6,070 nt of DNA from an uncultured Desulfurellaceae bacterium (GCA_913056505.1 CAJXLZ010000066.1:1-6070), one strand, 5' to 3'; shown: positions 1 to 5,781, numbered from the stretch's first letter. The notes: generated by a model not told the origin, from the sequence alone. Translations and numbers: made by a program.

Positions 1-1056
1 AATATTCAAAAAATATCTGAAGAATTTTCAACTTTTTTTTCATCAAATCAAGAAAGCCACTGTTTATGCACGTTTCTAATGTATAACATTTTATATATAT
101 TTTTTTATAAAGACCGTAAACTCAAACATTTCGGATATCTATTATTACATCTGCTTTTATCATTAATTTTGCCTGCTATATGGCTGTTTGCTTATTATTC
201 GGGCGGTAATATAGATAGTATTATTCACGGTTTTTCATCTGAGGCGGCAGCAAGGGCAAGCGGTGGATTTATAAGATTTATAAAACATCTATTTGTGTTT
301 CCAATCAGGGTTATATCGGCGTGTTTTCCATGGTCTGTTATAATATTTTTTATATACAAAAGGAAGGTTTATGAAAAGGATAATATATATAATTCGTCTT
401 TGATGATCTTTTTATTTTCTTTTATCTTGATGGAGATTTTGCCCGGCGGCAGGGGGCGCTATTTTATGCCTGCCATTCCATTTTTATCGATAGTTGTAGC
501 TAATCATCTCGATACAGATAAAATGTTCAGTAAAAATCTCTTAAAATATATCTACTACTTTATGATGGTTGTTCCTGTTGCTGTGGCTATTTACTTTTTG
601 AAAAACGGATATATTGCTCAATCTATTATTCTATTATTGTTTGCTGTTTCGATTTATATCGTATCAAAAACACTGTTTCGCGTATCATCTTTTGGATTGG
701 TGCTGGCACTATATATTTTCATTCTATACATACATGGTTTATATTTTTATAAATCTACCCATTATTACAATTATAAGCTTTATGCAAAATCATCCCTTGA
801 GAAAATAGATAATAAAAATCTGCCATTAGTTGTAGATAAGCCATACCCTACACAATTAATGTTTAATTTGGAGCGATATTCAGGTAGGGCTGCATATACA
901 ACAGGCGCGAATTTTAAAGAATATATACTCATAAGCAATAAAAAAAGCGTAAATGACTGCAATTCTTTATTTAACATAAAGTATGATAAAAAACATATTC
1001 CGAGGTTATATTTTTTTAAATGTGGACACAAGTTAGAAAAACGAAAATTGACATAA
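1..1056 (+). CDS. GT39/ArnT-like membrane glycosyltransferase, C-terminal part; 5' end partial or broken
   Basis: This is the C-terminal half of a polytopic inner-membrane protein of the glycosyltransferase 39 (ArnT/PMT-like) type. Such enzymes move sugars from polyprenyl-phosphate carriers to periplasmic acceptors such as lipid A, glycans or proteins. Numbered from the Met at 79, hydrophobic segments lie near residues 20-40, 69-93, 107-120, 130-142, 156-173, 180-197 and 204-223. They are followed by a soluble tail of about 100 residues. The family-like signature is the Arg-Tyr-Phe-Met-Pro block at 127-131, just before a membrane segment; a Phe-Pro-Trp precedes an earlier one. The catalytic N-terminal periplasmic loop with its acidic motif is absent from the window. 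The frame is open back to base 1. The ATG at 79 has no Shine-Dalgarno, so I prefer a gene entering from the left. However, bases 1-78 encode no membrane helix in this frame, and a T8 run at 33-40 makes a frameshift possible. The exact substrate is unknown. Confidence 0.6.
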   Translation, partial: NIQKISEEFSTFFSSNQESHCLCTFLMYNILYIFFYKDRKLKHFGYLLLHLLLSLILPAIWLFAYYSGGNIDSIIHGFSSEAAARASGGFIRFIKHLFVFPIRVISACFPWSVIIFFIYKRKVYEKDNIYNSSLMIFLFSFILMEILPGGRGRYFMPAIPFLSIVVANHLDTDKMFSKNLLKYIYYFMMVVPVAVAIYFLKNGYIAQSIILLLFAVSIYIVSKTLFRVSSFGLVLALYIFILYIHGLYFYKSTHYYNYKLYAKSSLEKIDNKNLPLVVDKPYPTQLMFNLERYSGRAAYTTGANFKEYILISNKKSVNDCNSLFNIKYDKKHIPRLYFFKCGHKLEKRKLT

Positions 1057-1076
1057 CTTGATATATCATTTACAAT
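1048..1076 (+). promoter_or_regulatory. Near-consensus sigma-70 promoter for the hlyD-like gene
   Basis: TTGACA at 1048-1053 and TACAAT at 1071-1076 are separated by exactly 17 bp, which is one mismatch from the full sigma-70 consensus. The -35 box overlaps the stop codon of the glycosyltransferase gene (TAA at 1054-1056). The expected start of transcription, about 7 nt past the -10 box, falls near 1082-1084, directly in front of the ATG at 1086. The promoter would therefore make an mRNA with almost no leader. The boxes are seen in the sequence; activity is inferred. Confidence 0.7.
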
Positions 1077-1085
1077 TCATACGGT

Positions 1086-1877
1086 ATGAGTTTAAAAAGT
1101 GTGAAATTTTTAAAATATGTATATGCTTTCTTATCCATATTAATTATTGTTGCAATACCACTTATTTACAGAGCTGCTTATGTAAGAATTGCACGTTCTA
1201 CGGTGAAGGGTGTGGTTAGCACGGATGCTGTATCCATTTCACCTGCATATATATCAGGTTATATAAAAAAGATATATGCTAAAAAATCGCAGATAGTGCA
1301 TAAGGGTCAGCTTTTAGTGCTTATTGATGATGCTTTATATAAAGGTATGTTGGATGTTTATAAGTCCAAGGTTGATATGCTGAAATCCAAGATAAACAGC
1401 TTAAACGCACAGTTGAACAGTGCAAACCGAGGAAAATCTGATCAGACAATACGAAATGAAATTGAAAATTATCAAAGACAGTATGCTATAGAAGAAGAAA
1501 AGCTAAAACTACAACGCATCAAACTTTCCTATACGCGCATAACAAGCCCTATGGATGGAATTGTGCTTGATAATGTTTTGAGAGAAGGAGATTATGCTGA
1601 GCCCGGAAAGGTTATTATGCATATATATAAAAGTAGGAATATTTTCATATCTGCATGCTTAAAACCGAACCAGTTGAAATATTTTAATACAGGAGAAACA
1701 GTTAATCTGAAAAAATATGGTCTATCCAAAGAGTTATATGGCACAGTTGCAGATGTCGGATATTTCGGTTACCATTGCACAGATCCAAATCTTGTTCCTG
1801 TTAAAATTAATATAGCCGATTCCATTAAAAAAATATTTTATCTTGGTGAGTTGGTTGATATCACAATTGTTAAATGA
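1086..1877 (+). CDS. HlyD/EmrA-type membrane fusion (periplasmic adaptor) protein
   Basis: This is probably a periplasmic adaptor that links an inner-membrane exporter to an outer-membrane channel. It has an N-terminal membrane anchor (about residues 10-30) and the first half of a biotinyl/lipoyl-like barrel (about 48-82, with the typical SGYI...V-KGQ-L--ID pattern). An alpha-helical hairpin rich in Lys, Glu and Gln follows (about 84-146). The second lipoyl half carries the family motif Y-RI-SP-DG-V at 149-160, and a short beta domain ends the protein near 263. At 263 residues it is shorter than typical EmrA/HlyD proteins (about 330-480), mainly because the coiled-coil hairpin is short. No Shine-Dalgarno precedes the ATG, and a strong promoter ends about 10 nt before it. 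Neither an exporter nor an outer-membrane partner is in the window, so the cargo is unknown. mobA follows after 3 nt. The family call is firm; the specific transport role is open. Confidence 0.85.
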   Translation: MSLKSVKFLKYVYAFLSILIIVAIPLIYRAAYVRIARSTVKGVVSTDAVSISPAYISGYIKKIYAKKSQIVHKGQLLVLIDDALYKGMLDVYKSKVDMLKSKINSLNAQLNSANRGKSDQTIRNEIENYQRQYAIEEEKLKLQRIKLSYTRITSPMDGIVLDNVLREGDYAEPGKVIMHIYKSRNIFISACLKPNQLKYFNTGETVNLKKYGLSKELYGTVADVGYFGYHCTDPNLVPVKINIADSIKKIFYLGELVDITIVK

Positions 1878-1880
1878 TAT

Positions 1881-2435
1881 ATGAATAGAAATATAGTCTA
1901 TGCGGTATTAGCAGGCGGAGCAAGCAATAGATTTAAGAAGGATAAACGGTTTGCTCAATATAATGGGAAAATGTTGATTGAATATCCAATATCAGTGTTG
2001 AAACAGTTTTCAGACCTTGTCTATGTTGTTGTGAAGCCGAAAGAAGATCTTAGTATTGATGCTGTGGTTATTAACGATGATTTCTTATATGGTGGTCCTG
2101 TGTGCGGCATGTATACATTATTGAAAAATATAGATGCAGATTTTTATGTTTTTCTGGTTGCCGATATGCCGTTTGTTAATAAGCATATGGTGCAAAAGCT
2201 GATTCAATCAATAGATACTAATCACGAAGCATATCTATTTAAATGTGGTGAAAAATGGAATCCTTTTCCTCTCATATTGAAAAGGGATGTGCTTAATTAT
2301 TTTAATCAAAGTGATTGTATTAATGAAAGTGTGCACAATTTTTTCAAAAATTTGAATATTAAATATATTACCTGCGATGAAGATATGAATTTTGCCAACA
2401 TAAATACACAAAATGACTATGAAATTTTGACTTAG
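1881..2435 (+). CDS. mobA: Molybdenum cofactor guanylyltransferase (MobA family)
   Basis: MobA-type enzymes use GTP to add GMP to Mo-molybdopterin in the cytoplasm, giving the bis-MGD cofactor of DMSO-reductase-family enzymes such as formate dehydrogenases and nitrate or polysulfide reductases. The protein has 184 residues, close to the usual 190-200. The nucleotide-binding loop LAGGASNRF is at residues 10-18, followed by the Asp-Lys pair at 21-22. The guanine-binding GGP---GM element is at 71-77, the metal-binding Asp of ADMPF at 95, and the late N-NT--D element at 173-179. The loop departs slightly from the usual RMG-DK form, with Phe-Lys-Lys in place of Met-Gly. The gene starts 3 nt after the hlyD-like stop and has no clear Shine-Dalgarno, so translation is probably coupled to the upstream gene. 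Related NTP transferases such as MobA-like CTP:MPT cytidylyltransferases are possible but less likely at this size and motif set. Confidence 0.82.
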   Translation: MNRNIVYAVLAGGASNRFKKDKRFAQYNGKMLIEYPISVLKQFSDLVYVVVKPKEDLSIDAVVINDDFLYGGPVCGMYTLLKNIDADFYVFLVADMPFVNKHMVQKLIQSIDTNHEAYLFKCGEKWNPFPLILKRDVLNYFNQSDCINESVHNFFKNLNIKYITCDEDMNFANINTQNDYEILT

Positions 2436-2454
2436 ATAAGAGAGCAAAATTGAC

Positions 2455-2482
2455 TTGACAACTGCATAACCTTAAGTATATT
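2455..2482 (+). promoter_or_regulatory. Promoter of the tRNA-Lys/tRNA-His transcription unit
   Basis: A perfect TTGACA at 2455-2460 is followed after 16 bp by TATATT at 2477-2482. Transcription would begin near 2489, a few bases before the mature tRNA-Lys 5' end at 2493. The -10 box sits between two copies of the palindrome CTTAAG (2471-2476 and 2486-2491). No other promoter-sized gap exists before folK, so this promoter probably also feeds the downstream protein genes. Confidence 0.65.
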
Positions 2483-2492
2483 TTTCTTAAGT

Positions 2493-2568
2493 GGGCCGCT
2501 AGCTCAGCTGGTAGAGCAACGGACTCTTAATCCGTTGGTCGAAGGTTCGATCCCTTCGCGGCTCACCA
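2493..2568 (+). tRNA. tRNA-Lys (anticodon CTT)
   Basis: A full cloverleaf can be drawn over 76 nt. The acceptor stem 2493-2499 pairs with 2558-2564, with one G-T pair. The D arm runs through GCTC...GAGC. The anticodon stem is 2519-2523 with 2531-2535, and the loop CTCTTAA gives anticodon CTT at 2526-2528 (reads AAG). The T arm GAAGG-TTCGATC-CCTTC is at 2541-2557, the discriminator is A2565, and CCA is encoded at 2566-2568. Positions 36-38 are T, A, A (2528-2530), the context recognised by the t6A37 machinery. A probable t6A enzyme gene lies just downstream. Confidence 0.97.
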
Positions 2569-2582
2569 ATTTTTTATTTTAT

Positions 2583-2659
2583 GGTGGGTATAGCTCAGCT
2601 GGTAGAGCACCAGGTTGTGGCCCTGGGGGCCGTGGGTTCAAGTCCCACTACTCACCCCA
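2583..2659 (+). tRNA. tRNA-His (anticodon GTG)
   Basis: A full cloverleaf covers 77 nt including the extra 5' G (G-1, at 2583) that marks histidine tRNAs; it pairs with C73 at 2656. The acceptor stem 2584-2590 pairs with 2649-2655. The anticodon stem CCAGG/CCTGG flanks the loop TTGTGGC, giving anticodon GTG at 2617-2619. The T arm GTGGG-TTCAAGT-CCCAC is at 2632-2648, and CCA is encoded at 2657-2659. It lies 14 nt (all A and T) after tRNA-Lys, so the two are almost certainly cotranscribed. Its 3' end is only 6 nt before the next gene's start codon. Confidence 0.97.
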
Positions 2660-2665
2660 TTTTTT

Positions 2666-3265
2666 ATGAAACCTTTTGTTATAAGAGAAAACAGCCCAAA
2701 GGCATGTAAGCTTGCATTATCGCTGATTAGAAACGGCGGCGTTATGGTGTGTCCTGCTTATACTGCTTATGGTTTCAGTGCTTTTTTATTTGATTACTAT
2801 TCGAATGAGAGAATATTCCGTATAAAAAAGAGAAATCTGAATCTGCCTTTGATAGTTATAGCAAATAAAGAAATGATATTGAAGCAGGCAGATGATGCGG
2901 ATAAAGAACTCTTGAACGAGTTGCTGAGTCTATCTATCACGGTTATTATAAAAACCAAAGGTAGATTCCCGAGATTTGCTTCTTTGGATGGAAAATCTGC
3001 ATTTCGTGCTGCAAATACGACGTTTTTGAAAGAGGTTACAAAATATTACCCTATTACATCTACAAGTGTAAATATTGCCGGAAGATCGAGTATAAATGAT
3101 ATAGAAAGAATCATTAAGATATTTGGACGACGTGTAGATTTAATAGTCACAGGTGATGTTTTGGGGGAGGTTTCAACTATAGTTGAAGTGGAAAAGAATA
3201 GGATTACAATTGTGAGAAAAGGGTACAATTTTTATTTTTTAGAAAAGTTTTTAGTAGGGGGATAG
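2666..3265 (+). CDS. Diverged Sua5/YrdC/TsaC-like threonylcarbamoyl-AMP synthase family protein
   Basis: YrdC-domain proteins of the TsaC/Sua5 type make threonylcarbamoyl-AMP from threonine, bicarbonate and ATP, the first step of t6A37 modification in tRNAs reading ANN codons. The protein has 199 residues, the size of a stand-alone TsaC. Visible elements are GG-MVCPAYTAYGF at 24-37 (family form P-T-D/E-T-x-Y-G-L), KKR----LP at 54-61, a single Arg at 114, the core STS-N--G at 132-139 and G-----STIVEV at 164-175. Several positions are changed: PAY replaces PTD, and the Trp-Pro-Gly block before the central strand is missing (LSLSITVII at 88-96). It may therefore be a fast-evolving TsaC or a paralog with another role. 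I chose ATG 2666; the frame is open further upstream, but that part lies inside tRNA-His. No Shine-Dalgarno is visible. The next gene starts after 1 nt. Confidence 0.75.
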   Translation: MKPFVIRENSPKACKLALSLIRNGGVMVCPAYTAYGFSAFLFDYYSNERIFRIKKRNLNLPLIVIANKEMILKQADDADKELLNELLSLSITVIIKTKGRFPRFASLDGKSAFRAANTTFLKEVTKYYPITSTSVNIAGRSSINDIERIIKIFGRRVDLIVTGDVLGEVSTIVEVEKNRITIVRKGYNFYFLEKFLVGG

Positions 3266-3266
3266 T

Positions 3267-4025
3267 ATGAAATTTGTCAGATTTCAAACATACAGCAAGA
3301 TAAGATACGGAATTTTAGAAGGAGAAGACGTATTTGAAATATCGGATAATTTTTTGAGAGATAATTTTAAAAAATTAAATAGTAGATTTGATTTGGCAGA
3401 TATTAAATTGCTTAGCCCTGTTGAACCATCAAAAATCATAGGTATAGGTTTGAATTATGCAGAGCATATTGAAGAATTGAAGTTTAAAAAGCCCGAAACT
3501 CCGGTAATGTTTTTAAAGCCGTCTACAACGGTTATTTCCCATCTGGACTATATAGTTTATCCGAAACGTATATCAAAGCGTGTTGACTACGAGGGTGAAC
3601 TTGCTGTTGTTATAGGAAAAAGAGCAAAAAATGTGAAAATTGATGAGGCAGGTAACTTTATTTTCGGATATACGATAATCAATGATGTGACGGCGAGGGA
3701 TTTACAGAGCAGTGACAGTCAGTGGACAAGGGCAAAAGGTTTTGATACATTTGCGCCGATTGGTCCGTTAATAGAGACAGATCTTGAACCGACAAATTTG
3801 AACATCAAAACCTTGCTAAATGGCGAGATCAAACAGAATTCAAATACGTCGAATATGATTTTTAATGTTTATGAACTTGTGTCGTTTATATCTCAAACAA
3901 TGACGCTGTTGCCGGGGGATGTTATAGCAACCGGAACACCGAAAGGCGTGGGGGCAATTGATATAGGTGATGAAATTGAAATAGAGATAGAAAATATTGG
4001 AAAGTTAAAGAATAGTGTGAGGTAG
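3267..4025 (+). CDS. Fumarylacetoacetate hydrolase (FAH) family protein, FAHD1/YcgM-like
   Basis: This is a cytoplasmic metal-dependent enzyme that cleaves C-C bonds in acylpyruvates or decarboxylates oxaloacetate-like beta-keto acids. The 252-residue length fits the single-domain bacterial group with a short N-terminal extension. Seen are GLNYAEHIEE at 61-70 (with the family's His67-Glu70 pair), P--F-KP near 79-85, the metal ligands Glu109 and Glu111 in DYEGEL, and Asp140 in INDVTARD. Also present are Lys157 in AKGFDTFAPIGP and the C-terminal ATGTPKGVG at 221-229. All expected catalytic positions are present. A Shine-Dalgarno AGGGGG at 3256-3261, within the end of the preceding gene, sits 5 nt before the ATG. 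Gaps of 1 nt upstream and 4 nt downstream place it in the tRNA-yrdC-dapL-folK unit. The substrate cannot be read from sequence; oxaloacetate or acylpyruvate removal is the likeliest, and 2-hydroxyhepta-2,4-diene-1,7-dioate isomerase is a common automatic name for the same family. Confidence 0.88.
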   Translation: MKFVRFQTYSKIRYGILEGEDVFEISDNFLRDNFKKLNSRFDLADIKLLSPVEPSKIIGIGLNYAEHIEELKFKKPETPVMFLKPSTTVISHLDYIVYPKRISKRVDYEGELAVVIGKRAKNVKIDEAGNFIFGYTIINDVTARDLQSSDSQWTRAKGFDTFAPIGPLIETDLEPTNLNIKTLLNGEIKQNSNTSNMIFNVYELVSFISQTMTLLPGDVIATGTPKGVGAIDIGDEIEIEIENIGKLKNSVR

Positions 4026-4029
4026 CAGT

Positions 4030-5184
4030 ATGTTTGAAATGGCAGAGAGGATAAAGAAACTTCCGCCGTATCTGTTTGCTGAAATTGACAGGTTAAAGGA
4101 GGAAGTTAGGAAAAAAGGCGTTGATATTATCGATTTGGGTGTGGGCGATCCGGATATTCCAACGCCCAAAGAGATTATTGAGGTTGCAAAAAAGGCTTTA
4201 GAGGATCCGAAAAATCATCAATATCCGAGTTATGTCGGTATGTATGAATTTAGAAAGGCAGCTGCCGACTGGTATAAGAGGAGATTCAATGTTGAATTAG
4301 ATGCCAATAGCGAGGTTGTAAGTTTGATAGGCTCAAAAGAGGGTATTGCTCATCTGCCTATGGCGTTTGTAAATCCGGGTGATTATGTGCTCGTGCCTGA
4401 TCCGGGATATCCCGTCTATCCTGTTGCAGCTATGTTTGCAGGCGGTGAAATTTATAAAATGCCGCTTAAGGCAGAAAATAATTTTCTGCCGGATTTAGAA
4501 TCTATAGATGAATCTATTTTAAGAAAAACCAAGCTGATGTTCATCGGATATCCGAATAACCCGACATCTGCGGTTGCGGATGAGAACTTTTATAAAAGTG
4601 TTGTTGAATTGGCTAAAAGGTATAACTTTATTGTTGCGAGTGACAATGCATATTCCGAAATTTGCTATGACGGATATGAGCCGATAAGTTTTTTGGAAAT
4701 TGATGGAGCAAAAGAGGTGGGCATCGAGTTTCATTCGTTATCAAAAACATTTAATATGACCGGGTGGAGGATAGGCTTTGCTGTCGGCAATAAAGATGTG
4801 ATTAATGGTCTCGGTAAGGTAAAAACCAATATAGATTCGGGCATTTTTCAGGCTGTTCAGGTAGCAGGAACTTACGCTTTGAATAATGCCGAAATTTTAA
4901 ACAGACCAATCCGAGAGGTCTTTATAGACAGGCGCAATCAAATGTCTAAAGCATTAAAAGAGGCAGGTTTTGAATTTGATATACCAAAAGCAACGTTCTA
5001 TTTTTGGGTTAGGGTGCCGAGCGGTTTTACATCAAGTGAATTTGCTAAAAAGATGCTTGAGGAAAAGGGCATTGTAGTAACGCCGGGGAATGGATTTGGT
5101 GAAACGGGCGAGGGATATTTTAGAATAAGCATCACAAATCCCCAAATCAATGAGGCCGTAAAGCGACTAAAAAGTGCAATATAA
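4030..5184 (+). CDS. dapL: LL-diaminopimelate aminotransferase
   Basis: DapL converts tetrahydrodipicolinate directly to LL-2,6-diaminopimelate using glutamate, in the short aminotransferase branch of lysine and peptidoglycan precursor synthesis. The 384-residue fold-type I PLP enzyme shows LPPYLFAEID at 11-20, VGDPDIPTP at 38-46, the phosphate-side GSKEG at 101-105 and YPNNPTS at 174-180. It also shows the PLP contacts Asp205 and Tyr208 in ASDNAYSEI, the Schiff-base Lys239 in HSLSKTFNMTGWRIG, and the substrate-carboxylate Arg365 in YFRIS. As far as I recall, the sequence runs parallel to the Aquifex-type DapL over its whole length, including KVKTN-DSG and TPGNGFGE-GEGYFRIS. A Shine-Dalgarno GAGGT at 4019-4023 lies 6 nt before the ATG. 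The end overlaps folK by 11 nt. An alanine or aspartate aminotransferase is the main alternative, because this family is often mislabelled; no dapD, dapC or dapE is in the window to help decide. Confidence 0.88.
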   Translation: MFEMAERIKKLPPYLFAEIDRLKEEVRKKGVDIIDLGVGDPDIPTPKEIIEVAKKALEDPKNHQYPSYVGMYEFRKAAADWYKRRFNVELDANSEVVSLIGSKEGIAHLPMAFVNPGDYVLVPDPGYPVYPVAAMFAGGEIYKMPLKAENNFLPDLESIDESILRKTKLMFIGYPNNPTSAVADENFYKSVVELAKRYNFIVASDNAYSEICYDGYEPISFLEIDGAKEVGIEFHSLSKTFNMTGWRIGFAVGNKDVINGLGKVKTNIDSGIFQAVQVAGTYALNNAEILNRPIREVFIDRRNQMSKALKEAGFEFDIPKATFYFWVRVPSGFTSSEFAKKMLEEKGIVVTPGNGFGETGEGYFRISITNPQINEAVKRLKSAI

Positions 5185-5659
5185 AAAGGTTTTTTTATGT
5201 TTAGGCTCTAATATAGGCAAAGGAAAAGAAAATTTATCAAGGGCGCTTGAATACATTAGCGCCAGCAGCAAAATAGAGCTTGTAAAATGTTCATCTGTTT
5301 ACGAGACTAAAGCGTGGGGATTTAAAGAGCAGCCGGATTTTTATAATCAAGTTGTAGAGATTCAAACAGATTTTTCGCCTATGGAGTTACTGTATTTTTG
5401 TAAAACGGTTGAGAAAAAAATGGGAAGAAAAAAAACATTTAAATGGTCTCCACGCATAATTGATCTTGACATTTTACTTTTTGATAATATAATTGTTAAA
5501 AATGACGTTCTTGAAATACCGCATAGATATTTGCGCGAGCGTCTATTTGCCCTTGTGCCGTTAGCCGAGGTAGATAGTTCTATCAGGTTAGACGGGAAGG
5601 GGATTTTGGAATTAATAGCAGGTTTAGGCGGAAAAGATAGCGTTAAGCTTGCTAATTAG
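5174..5659 (+). CDS. folK: 2-amino-4-hydroxy-6-hydroxymethyldihydropteridine diphosphokinase (HPPK)
   Basis: HPPK transfers pyrophosphate from ATP to hydroxymethyl-dihydropterin, the step before dihydropteroate synthase in folate synthesis. The 161-residue protein has the usual length and motifs: the opening LCLGSNIG at 8-15, SSVYETKAWG at 40-49 with EQPDFYNQVV at 52-61, MGR at 83-85, and WSPRIIDLDILLFD at 91-104 with metal ligands Asp97 and Asp99. It ends with PH----RLFALVPLAE at 116-132. The start is a GTG at 5174 inside the last codons of dapL. This is the only suitable in-frame start close to the conserved LCLGSNIG, so an 11 nt overlap and translational coupling with dapL are likely. No strong Shine-Dalgarno is seen. 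folK is the last gene before the terminator at 5730. No other folate gene lies in the window. Confidence 0.93.
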   Translation: MQYKKVFLCLGSNIGKGKENLSRALEYISASSKIELVKCSSVYETKAWGFKEQPDFYNQVVEIQTDFSPMELLYFCKTVEKKMGRKKTFKWSPRIIDLDILLFDNIIVKNDVLEIPHRYLRERLFALVPLAEVDSSIRLDGKGILELIAGLGGKDSVKLAN

Positions 5660-5669
5660 GAGATAGCAT

Positions 5670-5771
5670 TTGATATATGCAAGAGACCTCGATTTGGGGC
5701 TTTTAGCTGACGATAACAATAAATTAATTAAAAACCTATATGCCCGTGTGGTATATAGGTTTTTTTATTAG
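5670..5771 (+). CDS. Possible 33-codon leader ORF running through the terminator
   Basis: A TTG start at 5670 is preceded at 6 nt by AGGAGA (5658-5663), one of the best Shine-Dalgarno matches in the window. The frame stays open for 33 codons through the whole terminator hairpin and stops at TAG 5769-5771, 10 nt before the panB ATG. The N-terminal part (MIYARDLDLGLLADDNNKL if TTG is read as Met) is polar and acidic; the C-terminal part is dictated by the hairpin. I recognise no family. It could be a leader peptide coupled to the terminator, the remnant of a lost gene, or chance. A second, 9-codon ORF starts at ATG 5677 and ends at 5706 in another frame. Confidence 0.25.
   Translation: MIYARDLDLGLLADDNNKLIKNLYARVVYRFFY
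5730..5766 (+). terminator. Intrinsic (Rho-independent) terminator after folK
   Basis: Bases 5730-5744 pair with 5750-5764 to give a 15 bp stem with one G-T pair and a 5 nt loop (CGTGT, 5745-5749). The descending arm ends in seven T (5760-5766), preceded on the other side by five A. This is the textbook form for a terminator, and the A/T symmetry could let it work in both directions. It closes the tRNA-Lys-to-folK unit, but its last T is only 15 nt from the panB start codon, leaving no room for a separate panB promoter downstream. Confidence 0.85.
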
Positions 5772-5781
5772 GGAGAGTAGA

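Noticed and set aside
780..1031. Minus-strand ORF of 83 codons
   Set aside because: It is antisense to the glycosyltransferase tail, has no recognisable domain or ribosome site, and open frames are common opposite such AT-rich coding DNA.
2235..2447. Minus-strand ORF of 70 codons opposite the end of mobA
   Set aside because: Shadow of mobA with no domain; the sense strand carries the clear MobA motifs.
2423..2451. Inverted repeat AATTTTG/CAAAATT (2423-2429 and 2445-2451) as a mobA terminator
   Set aside because: Seven weak AT-rich pairs with a 15 nt loop and no T run after it; chance in this base composition.
2500..2609. 19-base direct repeat (2500-2518 and 2591-2609)
   Set aside because: It is the conserved D-arm region shared by the two tRNAs, not a separate repeat or attachment site.
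2493..2659. tRNA genes as an integration site for a mobile element
   Set aside because: No integrase, no second copy of a tRNA 3' end and no other mobile-element signature is present in the window.
2615..2665. In-frame upstream extension of the YrdC-like gene starting inside tRNA-His
   Set aside because: The extra 17 residues are read from the anticodon and T arms of a well-formed tRNA, and the protein family does not need them; ATG 2666 is the natural start.
4519..4734. Minus-strand ORF of 71 codons opposite dapL
   Set aside because: Antisense shadow of a highly conserved coding region.
5677..5706. Nine-codon ORF (ATG 5677 to TAG 5706) as an amino-acid attenuation leader for panB
   Set aside because: It lacks runs of valine or other branched-chain codons and its start is poorly spaced from the Shine-Dalgarno, which favours the TTG at 5670.
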